Origin: CAYFZR01 sp964347835 [NCBI: uncultured archaeon]
GTDB lineage: Archaea > CAYFZR01
DNA length: 16,879 nucleotides
Direction: 5' to 3'
NCBI GenBank assembly: GCA_964347835.1
Contig: CAYFZR010000069.1
Location: 1 to 16,879 of the forward strand
Below the pieces are notes generated by a model, which was given only the letters and a program-made list of their open reading frames with translations, was not told the origin of the DNA and ran no database searches. The position numbers and the translations under genes were made by a program. Every line of letters begins with the position of its first letter. Positions within the stretch are counted from its first letter, which is position 1. Below, piece after piece: positions 7,570 through 13,764 of this stretch.

Positions 7570-7594
7570 TTTAAATATAACTAGTTATAATTCT
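7570..7594 (+). promoter_or_regulatory. TATA box plus 14-bp palindrome, candidate operator
   Basis: TTTAAATATAA (7570-7580) is a TATA element whose start site would be near 7600, 18 nt before ATG 7618. It overlaps a perfect 14-bp palindrome, TATAACTAGTTATA (7576-7589). The string GTTATAATT occurs at 7560-7568 and again at 7584-7592, 24 bp apart and on the same face of DNA if the helix is slightly underwound. This arrangement suits autorepression by the wHTH regulator encoded downstream, but binding is inferred. Confidence 0.45.
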
Positions 7595-7617
7595 ATTTAC
7601 TACATGAGGGATGGTTC

Positions 7618-8430
7618 ATGTATGTTAAGAAAGAGATATACGATTCGTTGCAGACCTTGGGTTTAAACGAGCATGAAGTAAACACTTACATAGCCCTTGT
7701 AGCTGGAGGATCACTTACAGCAAGCGAGGTAAGCGATGCTACAGAGATAATAAGACCGAGAGTTTATGGTATTCTGGAAGATCTGGAGAAAAAAGGACTC
7801 ATTAATATTCAACATAGTAGACCAATGAGATTTAGGGCTGTTTCACCAGAAGAGGCATTAAAAAATCTTAGATCTATTATTGAAAGAGAACATGAATGCA
7901 AAATGTTAGAACTCAAAAAGATAGAAGAGAATATGCTCATTGAATTGAAAGGTTTGTTCAATAAAAGTTTAGAGTTAACCAGACCTGAGGATATATTTTG
8001 GACTATTACTGGCAGGAAAAGCATATATCACAAGCTTGATGAATCTATTAGAAATTCTGAGGAAAAAATTATACTTATAAGCAGAGGAGACGAGACGAAT
8101 AGGTGCGTAAAGTATCTATACGCCCCACTGGAAGAAGCAAAAAATGAGGATATAGAAATCAAAAACATAGTTCCAATAAAAAAAGAAATTTTGGATGATG
8201 TTATGAAATTATCTAACATCATGGAAATAAGGCATATCGACAATGTTTACGCTAAATTCTGGGTTTTCGATGACAAAGATGTTATGATTTTCACCGATAT
8301 TGAAGGCAAACCTGGTTTTGATATAGGAGTCTGGACGAAACATAAAAATGTCGCGGCTATGTTTGACTTCTTTTTTGATTGTGCCTGGAAGGGATCAAAA
8401 TCCTTGGATGAAAGAATTGCGGAGTTATAA
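7618..8430 (+). CDS. TrmB-family transcriptional regulator
   Basis: This 270-residue protein has an N-terminal winged helix (about 8-80). LGLNEHEVNTYIALV is the TrmB opening helix, and PRVYGILEDLEKKGLI is the recognition helix and wing, followed by the SRPMRFRAVSPEEAL linker. A coiled coil (about 82-118) should dimerise it. The C-terminal half (about 120-265) resembles the TrmB sensor domain, with alternating strands and helices and the WVFDDKDVMIFTD segment. TrmB proteins control sugar uptake and other metabolism in archaea. The ligand here is unknown. A Shine-Dalgarno-like GAGGGATGG precedes the ATG. It is divergent from moaD-moaE, so regulation of molybdopterin synthesis and of itself are both possible. 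A T tract at 8451-8461 follows. Confidence 0.88.
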   Translation: MYVKKEIYDSLQTLGLNEHEVNTYIALVAGGSLTASEVSDATEIIRPRVYGILEDLEKKGLINIQHSRPMRFRAVSPEEALKNLRSIIEREHECKMLELKKIEENMLIELKGLFNKSLELTRPEDIFWTITGRKSIYHKLDESIRNSEEKIILISRGDETNRCVKYLYAPLEEAKNEDIEIKNIVPIKKEILDDVMKLSNIMEIRHIDNVYAKFWVFDDKDVMIFTDIEGKPGFDIGVWTKHKNVAAMFDFFFDCAWKGSKSLDERIAEL

Positions 8431-8450
8431 ACGATTATCTTCTAGAATGG

Positions 8451-8461
8451 TTTCTTTTTTT
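8451..8461 (+). terminator. Oligo-T terminator after the TrmB-type gene
   Basis: TTTCTTTTTTT lies 20 nt after the stop at 8430, with no strong hairpin. This is an archaeal intrinsic-type tract. The next gene has its own TATA-like element (CATAAAAGTTTATT, about 8485-8498). Confidence 0.5.
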
Positions 8462-8540
8462 AATTATCTTGTTTCACTCCAATTCATAAAAGTTTATTAA
8501 GGAAAAGAATCCATTCCGCATTGAAGAAAATGGTGATTGA

Positions 8541-9416
8541 ATGAAACGTGCATCACTCATATTTTTCATTCTAATGGTCTCTTCTACATCAATTGTTCTT
8601 TCACAGTCCATTAGTGTCAGTTCAAGTTACCCAGATTTCATAGGTCAGGGTGACAAAGGTATAATCCTTTTAACACTTAAAAATGATTACAATCAACCGA
8701 AAGACGTGTCAATTTTTATTCGTACATCGGCTTTCGATGTACTTGAACGTAATCCATTGAATGTTACCATGCCTCCTATGACGGCTAAGAGTTTCCCATT
8801 CGTTTTAACGCCCGCGAAAAAACCTGGTTATCATAGAGTGGACGTGATAATTAGTGTAGATAATGAAATTAGAAGGCAAGAATTTTTCATAGAAATAAAG
8901 AGACCGATGTTGGTCATCAATCTTCCGAGAATTGCATTTTTTATTCTATTCATTTTTGCCTTCTATCTTGTTCTTGCTTTTTTGAGGAGAGAATCTCTGA
9001 AAACAGAGTTTAAAGAACTTATTAAGTCTCTAGTTTTTGCTTTAGCGCTTTATTTTGTATTAAGTAGTTTTTTAAGCCTTACTTTTAATTCAGATACTCC
9101 GATCGTTGCGGTTGCTTCAGACAGCATGGTTCCAACCTTAAATAGGGGAGACGTCTTGTTTGTTAGGGGGGAGGAAAACATAAATGTGGGGGACATTATA
9201 GTTTATAGAAGTCCCGTCGGGAACATACCAATTATTCACAGAGTGATAAAGGTAATAGATAAGGAGACATACATAACGAAAGGTGACGCGAATCCCACAT
9301 CTGATCCTTGGGAAGTAAAGAAAAATTGGGTAACCGGCAAAGTGGTAGAGGTGGACCATAAACCAGTCATAATCCCATGGATAGGTAAATTACGTTTAAT
9401 CCTTTCAGGTTTGTGA
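8541..9416 (+). CDS. Signal peptidase I (S26B) with N-terminal extracytoplasmic domain
   Basis: The protein has 291 residues. A signal peptide (1-21) is followed by an Ig/NEW3-like beta domain (about 24-120: GDKGIILLTLKNDYN, then strand pairs), a membrane helix (about 130-148), a second helix (about 163-182) and an S26 peptidase domain. The catalytic serine is S195 in ASDSMVPT, the base H233 in IIHRVI, and the acidic residue D249 in KGDANPTSD, giving the Ser/His/Asp pattern of archaeal and ER signal peptidases. Ordinary archaeal enzymes are 150-200 residues and start directly at the peptidase helix, so the outward-facing N-terminal domain is unusual and may select substrates. ATG 8541 follows GGTGAT with a short 3-nt spacer. 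The next gene begins 2 nt after the stop. Confidence 0.85.
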   Translation: MKRASLIFFILMVSSTSIVLSQSISVSSSYPDFIGQGDKGIILLTLKNDYNQPKDVSIFIRTSAFDVLERNPLNVTMPPMTAKSFPFVLTPAKKPGYHRVDVIISVDNEIRRQEFFIEIKRPMLVINLPRIAFFILFIFAFYLVLAFLRRESLKTEFKELIKSLVFALALYFVLSSFLSLTFNSDTPIVAVASDSMVPTLNRGDVLFVRGEENINVGDIIVYRSPVGNIPIIHRVIKVIDKETYITKGDANPTSDPWEVKKNWVTGKVVEVDHKPVIIPWIGKLRLILSGL

Positions 9417-9417
9417 G

Positions 9418-9762
9418 GTGATAAAAATAGAGTTGATAAAATTACCCAAGACAAGATGTATTGTATGTAGTCAAATGCATAAAAGGAAAGAAATAGAGTT
9501 TGAAGAATTACATTGGGACATTGTAAGCGGAGCCTTTTCGGAAAAACAAATAAACTTTTGCCCTGCACATCTCGATGAATTTGTAGATTGGATGACAAGA
9601 AATCCTGGAATGCTTGAGAAGAAGATTCCACCGAGCGGATTAATGACCGAAGCCGAAATTGAAACCCCAATTAACATATTAGGATTACTAAGAAAGAAAG
9701 TTAACGAAAGAATCGAGTTATATAAAAAAATAGATGAAAAACTAGACCTCTTGAACAAATAA
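9418..9762 (+). CDS. Small Cys/His metal-site protein, function unknown
   Basis: Up to 114 residues. CIVC with a nearby His (C14, C17, H21) and FCPAH (C48, H51) together suggest one zinc site in the N-terminal half. A charged helix (about 80-114) may form a coiled coil. GTG 9418 is used here, with AGGT seven bases upstream. A TTG at 9433 behind GAGGTGAT is the alternative and would still retain the metal site. It starts 2 nt after the signal peptidase stop, so the two are co-transcribed and probably coupled. No family is recognised. Confidence 0.6.
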   Translation: MIKIELIKLPKTRCIVCSQMHKRKEIEFEELHWDIVSGAFSEKQINFCPAHLDEFVDWMTRNPGMLEKKIPPSGLMTEAEIETPINILGLLRKKVNERIELYKKIDEKLDLLNK

Positions 9763-9766
9763 CTCA

Positions 9767-9781
9767 CTTTTTTCCAGATAT
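9767..9781 (+). terminator. Terminator-like tract with repeated CCAGATAT tail
   Basis: CTTTTTTCCAGATAT begins 5 nt after the stop at 9762. The identical 15 bases occur at 1735-1749 behind the glycosyltransferase, also on the plus strand. The six-T run is a plausible archaeal terminator, and the shared tail is unexplained. Confidence 0.4.
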
Positions 9782-9842
9782 CCTGATGGCTGGGTTTCTT
9801 TAAAGATGTTGAAAGAGAATATTGGATATAAAAAAGAATAAC

Positions 9843-10421
9843 CTAATCTCTTATTTTAAACAAGTCTGGATAGAACAGAAAAATCATTCCCAAGGTAATT
9901 AGGATTAATGATATCCAAAATACCATAAGATGTATCTTTGCAGAAAATACTATGAAATCAAATATAAAGAGAATTATTCCCAAATGCAATAATCCAGAAC
10001 CAAATTGTAATGTAAGACCAGTCTTTTTGAAAAAAAGGCTCTTTTTATGAAATAGTGCTATTATTAAATATATTTGAATTGCCATCAAAATAAGAAAAAG
10101 GGATACTAGAGCAAGTTTTAAGTCATAAATAGAAATAAAAAAGGTTAATATTAAAATTAATGAAAATATTTTGATAATTTTTTCATAAAAAATCCTTTTA
10201 GGAATGCAAATTCCCAAAAGAATGACTGTGGCTAGTATAAAAGGTAAAGATAAGTTTGTTAGGTGTTGGACATAGTGAGCATACAGAGGGGTTTGTTCCC
10301 AATTCATGAACCTCACACTAAAGGTATGCCCTAAAATAACGCCATAGAAAAAGACTATTCCTAATAAAAAGAGTACATAAAATGTAACCTCTTCCAGACT
10401 TTCATATATTTTTTTACGCAT
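9843..10421 (-). CDS. ccmF: CcmF C-terminal half (cytochrome c haem lyase, second of two genes)
   Basis: CcmF is the membrane component that attaches haem to apocytochrome c. This 192-residue protein with about five helices matches the part of CcmF after the SVHAFA boundary. The first helix and loop (FYVLFLLGIVFFYGVILG) fit the LLGTLYP region. TPLYAHYVQHLTNLSLPF fits the PPYFNRVFVPL segment, and VILLGICIPKR fits LLGIGPLLRW. LLHLGIIL (H146) fits AHLGV, whose His is a haem ligand in E. coli CcmF. Its ATG overlaps the end of the N-terminal half by 8 nt. Taken alone it would look like an anonymous membrane protein, and the order of these matches is what identifies it. Cytochrome genes lie 4 kb away. 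Confidence 0.7.
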   Translation of the reverse strand: MRKKIYESLEEVTFYVLFLLGIVFFYGVILGHTFSVRFMNWEQTPLYAHYVQHLTNLSLPFILATVILLGICIPKRIFYEKIIKIFSLILILTFFISIYDLKLALVSLFLILMAIQIYLIIALFHKKSLFFKKTGLTLQFGSGLLHLGIILFIFDFIVFSAKIHLMVFWISLILITLGMIFLFYPDLFKIRD

Positions 10422-11343
10422 AAGTATGGACTCCTTTTACGTAATATGAAACGAGAAATGTAAAGATCAAAGAAAGATAACAAAATATCGCAACAATTGC
10501 TATTACTCTATTACTCCTATTTGTTAAACGGAGATGTAAATAACCAGTATAGAATAACCATAACATTATGGATGCATTGATTTTTGGAGAAAACCACCAT
10601 TTTTCATCTTTCCATGCTTCTATTGCCCACGGATAACCAATAAGCAATCCAATTGTGAGTAGAAGGTATCCTAGCTTTGCATAAGAAATTGCTGTCTGAT
10701 CTCCTTTTTCTTTAATCAAGACAAAAATGGACAGAGAAAAATTCAAAAAAAGCGCTCCATAAGAGGCAAACAATAAAGGTGGATGTATCCACATATACGA
10801 AGAATTATAATAATAGACTGCCTTTGAATAAAGGAGAGAATACGCATAGGATATGCTTTGGTAATTGTAATAAGCGACATGAGAAGATCGAATAACCCAA
10901 TCATATAATTCCCTTGAAAAATTTGGTAGTGGCTCAAGAAAAGGATTTGAGTATACACATACAATTAATGTAAAAATCGCTATTGGAATGCTAACCGCTA
11001 TCTTTTCTTCTTTTTTAATTGGAATTGAGAGTAAAACTGCTATAAAACACCAGAAGTATAATTTTTCATTTTCAATCCATAGAGGGATCTTAAATTTAAA
11101 GTAAAAATCTGAATACGGATCTTTAATTAACAATTGAGATATCTCATAGTGGTAGTAAATCAAAAAAATAAACCCGAATAGAAAGAGGGACGCATGTATA
11201 TATAGAGGTATTTTCGATTTAGGTTTCTTAAAAGAAAAGTAAATAAGAGAAAATGAGGATAAAATAAGCAAAGGAGTTAATATTTTACCAAAAACTACGG
11301 TCATGTCAAGGATCTTAGTATAATTGGTCCAAAGGGTAGACAT
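10414..11343 (-). CDS. ccmF: CcmF N-terminal half (cytochrome c haem lyase, first of two genes)
   Basis: This 309-residue, roughly nine-helix protein carries the N-terminal CcmF signatures in order: VYSNPFLEPLP (SNPF motif, about 131-140), WIHPPLLFASYGALF (H187, equal to the HPPMLY haem-ligand His), AIEAWKDEKWWFSPKINAS (about 240-257), YLHLR (H270) and FLVSYYVKGVHTYA (H306, equal to SVHAFA). E. coli CcmF reads WFWDPVENAS in the tryptophan-rich haem-handling loop. Here one residue is missing and the W-D pair is lost, leaving WFSPKINAS. The protein stops right after the SVHAFA-like segment, and the rest of CcmF follows in an overlapping frame. A TATA-like box near 11373 suggests a leader of only a few bases before ATG 11343. 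The total of 501 residues compares with about 647 in E. coli. Confidence 0.8.
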   Translation of the reverse strand: MSTLWTNYTKILDMTVVFGKILTPLLILSSFSLIYFSFKKPKSKIPLYIHASLFLFGFIFLIYYHYEISQLLIKDPYSDFYFKFKIPLWIENEKLYFWCFIAVLLSIPIKKEEKIAVSIPIAIFTLIVCVYSNPFLEPLPNFSRELYDWVIRSSHVAYYNYQSISYAYSLLYSKAVYYYNSSYMWIHPPLLFASYGALFLNFSLSIFVLIKEKGDQTAISYAKLGYLLLTIGLLIGYPWAIEAWKDEKWWFSPKINASIMLWLFYTGYLHLRLTNRSNRVIAIVAIFCYLSLIFTFLVSYYVKGVHTYA

Positions 11344-11390
11344 ACCTTGAGTCTGGATTTACCATATTAAATACTTTAAAGTCTGATTAT

Positions 11391-11443
11391 AAAATAATAT
11401 AAATACACCTAAAAACATTGTTATAAACAAGGACGTGCGCGTC
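11391..11443 (+). promoter_or_regulatory. Promoter and leader hairpin of the first zinc-ribbon membrane gene
   Basis: A TATA-like AAATAATATAAATAC (11391-11405) would start transcription near 11424. The short leader contains GACG-TGCG-CGTC (11432-11443), a 4-bp GC-rich stem with a 4-nt loop that ends one base before the ATG at 11445. No clear Shine-Dalgarno is free in the leader. Confidence 0.4.
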
Positions 11444-11444
11444 A

Positions 11445-11747
11445 ATGAAGTACGATGTCGTCTGCAGCAAATGTTCAACAGGGTTTGTGGTTGAAAAAAA
11501 CCCGAGCTGTCCTAAGAAAAAACCCAAGCTTTTACTCGCACTCTGTCCAACATGTAACGTTACGAGAAAAACTATGGTCTCAACCCCCAACGAAAATGCA
11601 AGGGCCCTATCCAAATTATTATATATATGCGCAATGATTTATTTTGCATACACCCTCCTTGAAATGACTGTCCTCAAAACGTTAAATAAAACAGATATGA
11701 TACTATTGTTTGTATTGGTTATGGGAGGATACATTACGTCTAGGTGA
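11445..11747 (+). CDS. Zinc-ribbon protein with C-terminal membrane hairpin (paralogue A)
   Basis: The protein has 100 residues. An N-terminal ribbon has knuckles CSKC (7-10) and CPTC (34-37) followed by Asn, and then two hydrophobic helices (about 58-76 and 83-98). The ribbon should face the cytoplasm. It shares this plan, including the C-x2-C spacing of about 25 residues and the CxTCN ending, with the protein at 12466-12843, so the two are probably paralogues. The function is unknown. Membrane-tethered ribbons may recruit nucleic acid or protein partners. The stop overlaps a GTG of the next frame, and AGGTGA across the stop serves as the ribosome-binding site for the following gene. Confidence 0.65.
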   Translation: MKYDVVCSKCSTGFVVEKNPSCPKKKPKLLLALCPTCNVTRKTMVSTPNENARALSKLLYICAMIYFAYTLLEMTVLKTLNKTDMILLFVLVMGGYITSR

Positions 11748-11752
11748 ATAGA

Positions 11753-12220
11753 ATGGCTTTACTTGAAAGCAAAGAAGACAAACAATGGAGAGAATTTTTG
11801 GGTTGGATAGCCGGTAAAGAATTTAAGAACGTCGATGGTGCATTTGAATGGCTTGGTATAGAAGCCAAGAAGTTGAACGTAGACCCCCATAAGTATATGG
11901 AACTACTCGGTTTGCTCGCAAAAACAATAAGTTTTTATGATAGCGCAAAATTGATGGGTACTGGTTTGCCGGAGTTTTTGAAATCCTATCATAGACTGAG
12001 AGAAGATGCAAATAAAGAATTCCCTGAAGTAATAAGAACCATATTGGTCGGATTACAGATGAGGTTTGTCGGTGATGCTGTTTCTGTAGGCGGTGAGAAA
12101 GGTTTTATGCGTGTTTCTATTTCAATGGGTTCAAGGATGATTGAACAAATCTTATTTGGAGAAAACTTGGTAAAAGAATTCCCATGGAGAGAAATAATAG
12201 AACTTGTGAAGGAAGAGTAA
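11753..12220 (+). CDS. Soluble helical protein, function unknown
   Basis: The protein has 155 residues from ATG 11753. AGGTGA at 11742-11747 with a 5-nt spacer fixes this start. A GTG at 11744 would add three residues but lacks its own ribosome-binding site. The sequence is mostly helical with acidic and basic patches (SKEDKQWREFLGWI, EFAWLG-like segments), no Cys pairs and no membrane helix. A Gly-rich turn (VSVGGEKGFMRVSIS, about 110-124) may be a beta hairpin. It overlaps the zinc-ribbon membrane protein's transcript and is probably its partner. No family is recognised. Confidence 0.6.
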   Translation: MALLESKEDKQWREFLGWIAGKEFKNVDGAFEWLGIEAKKLNVDPHKYMELLGLLAKTISFYDSAKLMGTGLPEFLKSYHRLREDANKEFPEVIRTILVGLQMRFVGDAVSVGGEKGFMRVSISMGSRMIEQILFGENLVKEFPWREIIELVKEE

Positions 12221-12224
12221 TTAA

Positions 12225-12315
12225 ATGGAACGTGGCTCGTTCCATCCGCAACGAACTTTTAAAAAAAGTTCGATCAAAAGAAAGATATTTTTTTAACGGT
12301 AACAATTGAACCGTT
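12225..12315 (+). repeat. Three successive 21-nt inverted repeats in an intergenic gap
   Basis: Three hairpins follow the stop at 12220. The first is ATGGAACG/CGTTCCAT with a 5-nt loop (12225-12245). The second is CGAACTTTT/AAAAGTTCG with a 3-nt loop (12252-12272). The third is AACGGT/ACCGTT with a 9-nt loop (12295-12315). Each spans exactly 21 bases. A seven-T run (12288-12294) lies between the second and third, so the first two could terminate the upstream transcript. No reading frame is evident. Confidence 0.5.
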
Positions 12316-12345
12316 TTCTACTCTAAATTTTATACGGGGGTGTGG

Positions 12346-12403
12346 AGGGGGGTGATAGGTTAGGATAAGATAATTACGTTATGAAATGCATTATTACCCC
12401 CTT
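12346..12403 (+). ncRNA. Possible structured RNA or operator: G-run/C-run stem
   Basis: AGGGGGGTGATA (12346-12357) can pair with TATTACCCCCTT (12392-12403) over 12 bp, with two G-U pairs and a 34-nt loop. The G-run looks like a strong Shine-Dalgarno, but no gene follows at the right distance; only a 10-codon frame starts at 12381. A weak TATA-like TTTTATAC precedes it at 12328-12335. Whether it is transcribed is unknown. Confidence 0.3.
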
Positions 12404-12412
12404 CTTAACATA

Positions 12413-12461
12413 GATTTAAATATTATTCGTAATTTTTAAGATTAGACCTGCACACAGGTGA
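12413..12461 (+). promoter_or_regulatory. Promoter and SD-masking leader hairpin of the second zinc-ribbon gene
   Basis: TTTAAATATTATT (about 12415-12427) would start transcription near 12445. The leader then begins with ACCTG-CACA-CAGGT (12446-12459), a perfect 5-bp stem with a 4-nt loop. The 3' arm overlaps the Shine-Dalgarno AGGTGA (12456-12461), four bases before the ATG at 12466. Formation of the hairpin would hide the ribosome-binding site. Confidence 0.45.
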
Positions 12462-12465
12462 AAGT

Positions 12466-12843
12466 ATGGTCGAAGATGAAATGTGGCATGTAATGTGTAG
12501 GGTATGCGGGAACAAATTCTACATAAAAAAACCCGCAAGAACATATGATCTTCTTCTTAATCATTGCACGACCTGTAATGCACTAAGAAGGGTTCATGTT
12601 TTAGAAAAAGGTAAGCAACGAATTTTAAGGTACTATTATTTGCCTCGAATCAAAAAATTGGCAGGTCAACTTTTTACATCCATATATTTTTTAGTAATGC
12701 TTGGAATTATGCTCCTCGGAGGGAGCGTGGCATATTTAGCCTATACAGCCGAGTATAAATTTGGAGGCCATGTAGGATTAGCAGCATTTGTCGTTGCTCT
12801 ATTTTTAATTGTAGACAAAGTTTATGAACTTAAATTCGGATAG
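12466..12843 (+). CDS. Zinc-ribbon protein with C-terminal membrane hairpin (paralogue B)
   Basis: The protein has 125 residues. Ribbon knuckles CRVC (11-14) and CTTC (34-37) are followed by Asn, then come a basic linker (about 45-65), two membrane helices (about 70-92 and 100-118) and a short KFG tail. Organisation and knuckle spacing match the protein at 11445-11747. AGGTGA four bases before the ATG is a good ribosome-binding site. The next gene starts 9 nt after the stop, so they form an operon through 13764. The role is not known, and metal binding is inferred from the Cys pairs. Confidence 0.65.
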   Translation: MVEDEMWHVMCRVCGNKFYIKKPARTYDLLLNHCTTCNALRRVHVLEKGKQRILRYYYLPRIKKLAGQLFTSIYFLVMLGIMLLGGSVAYLAYTAEYKFGGHVGLAAFVVALFLIVDKVYELKFG

Positions 12844-12852
12844 TGTTACGAC

Positions 12853-13548
12853 ATGGAGATCCTAGAGAAATTGAAAGAAAAAGATAGAATTTTGTACATT
12901 GAAATGCTATTCGGAGTGCTTCTACTTTTTATTGCTATATACGGCATAGTTGACGCCTTTGATTATTTTGGGTCTGTATGGATGGGGCATATGGGAGAAA
13001 GACTCGTAAGCAGGAATGAAATTATTCCATATTGGAGGGGTGCTCTAGTCTCCTGTGTTAGGATGGTTATTGTCGCATTCATAGGAGGTGTACTAACCGC
13101 ACACTCCGCTTTGGGTATTTTCGGAGAAGAGAGACTATATGGGCCTGTTGGATCTGCGATAGAAAAGGTAACATCAAAAGAAAAACGCAGCGAAATACAA
13201 ATATCCGACGGCGTTTCCTACATAACGGCAAAACTACATCGAAAAAAAGCCCCGAGAACTGTTAATGCCTTTTTGAATAGATTGCCTTTATTAGTTGATA
13301 ACGTAGAAGTCTACAACGATAATGTAATACTTTTTAATTTTGAACTACATGTTGAAGGAGAAAACCAACAGATAATCATTAAAAATAGAGAAATAGGCTA
13401 TATCCCGGAATTAAAACAAATTTGCATTGCAATTAATGAGGAGAGGATGATTTCACCAGTGAACATAATTGGTAAGGTAGAAGAAGGTGATGCTGGAGAT
13501 CTGCGATTAGATAAGGGGTTGATTATTAAACCCTCGATGGTGGAATAA
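12853..13548 (+). CDS. Membrane-anchored cyclophilin-like domain protein
   Basis: The protein has 231 residues. Two membrane helices (about 15-36 and 66-90) flank an extracytoplasmic loop with WMGHMGERL. A cytoplasmic domain (about 110-225) resembles the small cyclophilin-like family of Thermotoga TM1367 (PF04126). KKAPRTVNAFLNRLPL matches the family's helix after strand 1, VILFNFELHVE the central strands, and REIGYIPELKQICIAI the G-x-I-x-Y-x-P turn and core strand, followed by SPVNIIGKVEEGD. Isomerase activity has not been established for this family, and the usual cyclophilin catalytic Arg is not evident. It lies between a zinc-ribbon membrane protein (9 nt upstream) and a small membrane protein (6 nt downstream). 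Confidence 0.6.
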   Translation: MEILEKLKEKDRILYIEMLFGVLLLFIAIYGIVDAFDYFGSVWMGHMGERLVSRNEIIPYWRGALVSCVRMVIVAFIGGVLTAHSALGIFGEERLYGPVGSAIEKVTSKEKRSEIQISDGVSYITAKLHRKKAPRTVNAFLNRLPLLVDNVEVYNDNVILFNFELHVEGENQQIIIKNREIGYIPELKQICIAINEERMISPVNIIGKVEEGDAGDLRLDKGLIIKPSMVE

Positions 13549-13554
13549 TAGCAC

Positions 13555-13764
13555 ATGGATAATGTCATTAGGCTTTTAATAATCTTTTTTAGCATAATAA
13601 TTGGTTTTTTAATTATAAGAGGCGTAGGATTTATACTTGCTGGCACATCCCTCATGATAATCTTAGGTTTCTCTCACCAGCACTCTAACTTAACTTATAT
13701 TCTTGAAATACTCGGCATAATATTCATTTTATACGGAATAGTCATGTTATACAGGGAGATTTGA
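13555..13764 (+). CDS. Small two-helix membrane protein, function unknown
   Basis: The protein has 69 residues, almost all hydrophobic: helices at about 5-36 and 47-66 separated by GFSHQHSNLTY. It starts 6 nt after the previous stop and is co-transcribed with it. Its last 18 bases overlap the end of the opposite-strand S26-like gene. The family is unknown. Confidence 0.5.
   Translation: MDNVIRLLIIFFSIIIGFLIIRGVGFILAGTSLMIILGFSHQHSNLTYILEILGIIFILYGIVMLYREI

Noticed and set aside
9236-9670. Minus-strand open frame of 144 codons across two plus-strand genes
   Set aside because: It lies antisense to the catalytic part of the signal peptidase and to the Cys/His protein, and its composition is that of a shadow frame.
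9763-9842. CTGATGG-like string considered as a C/D-box guide RNA
   Set aside because: Only one box-like match was found, with no paired C', D' and D boxes at usual spacing.
12381-12413. Ten-codon frame after the G-rich Shine-Dalgarno-like run
   Set aside because: The ATG is about 25 bases beyond the putative ribosome-binding site and the peptide ends in the next promoter; the G-run is better explained as part of a stem.
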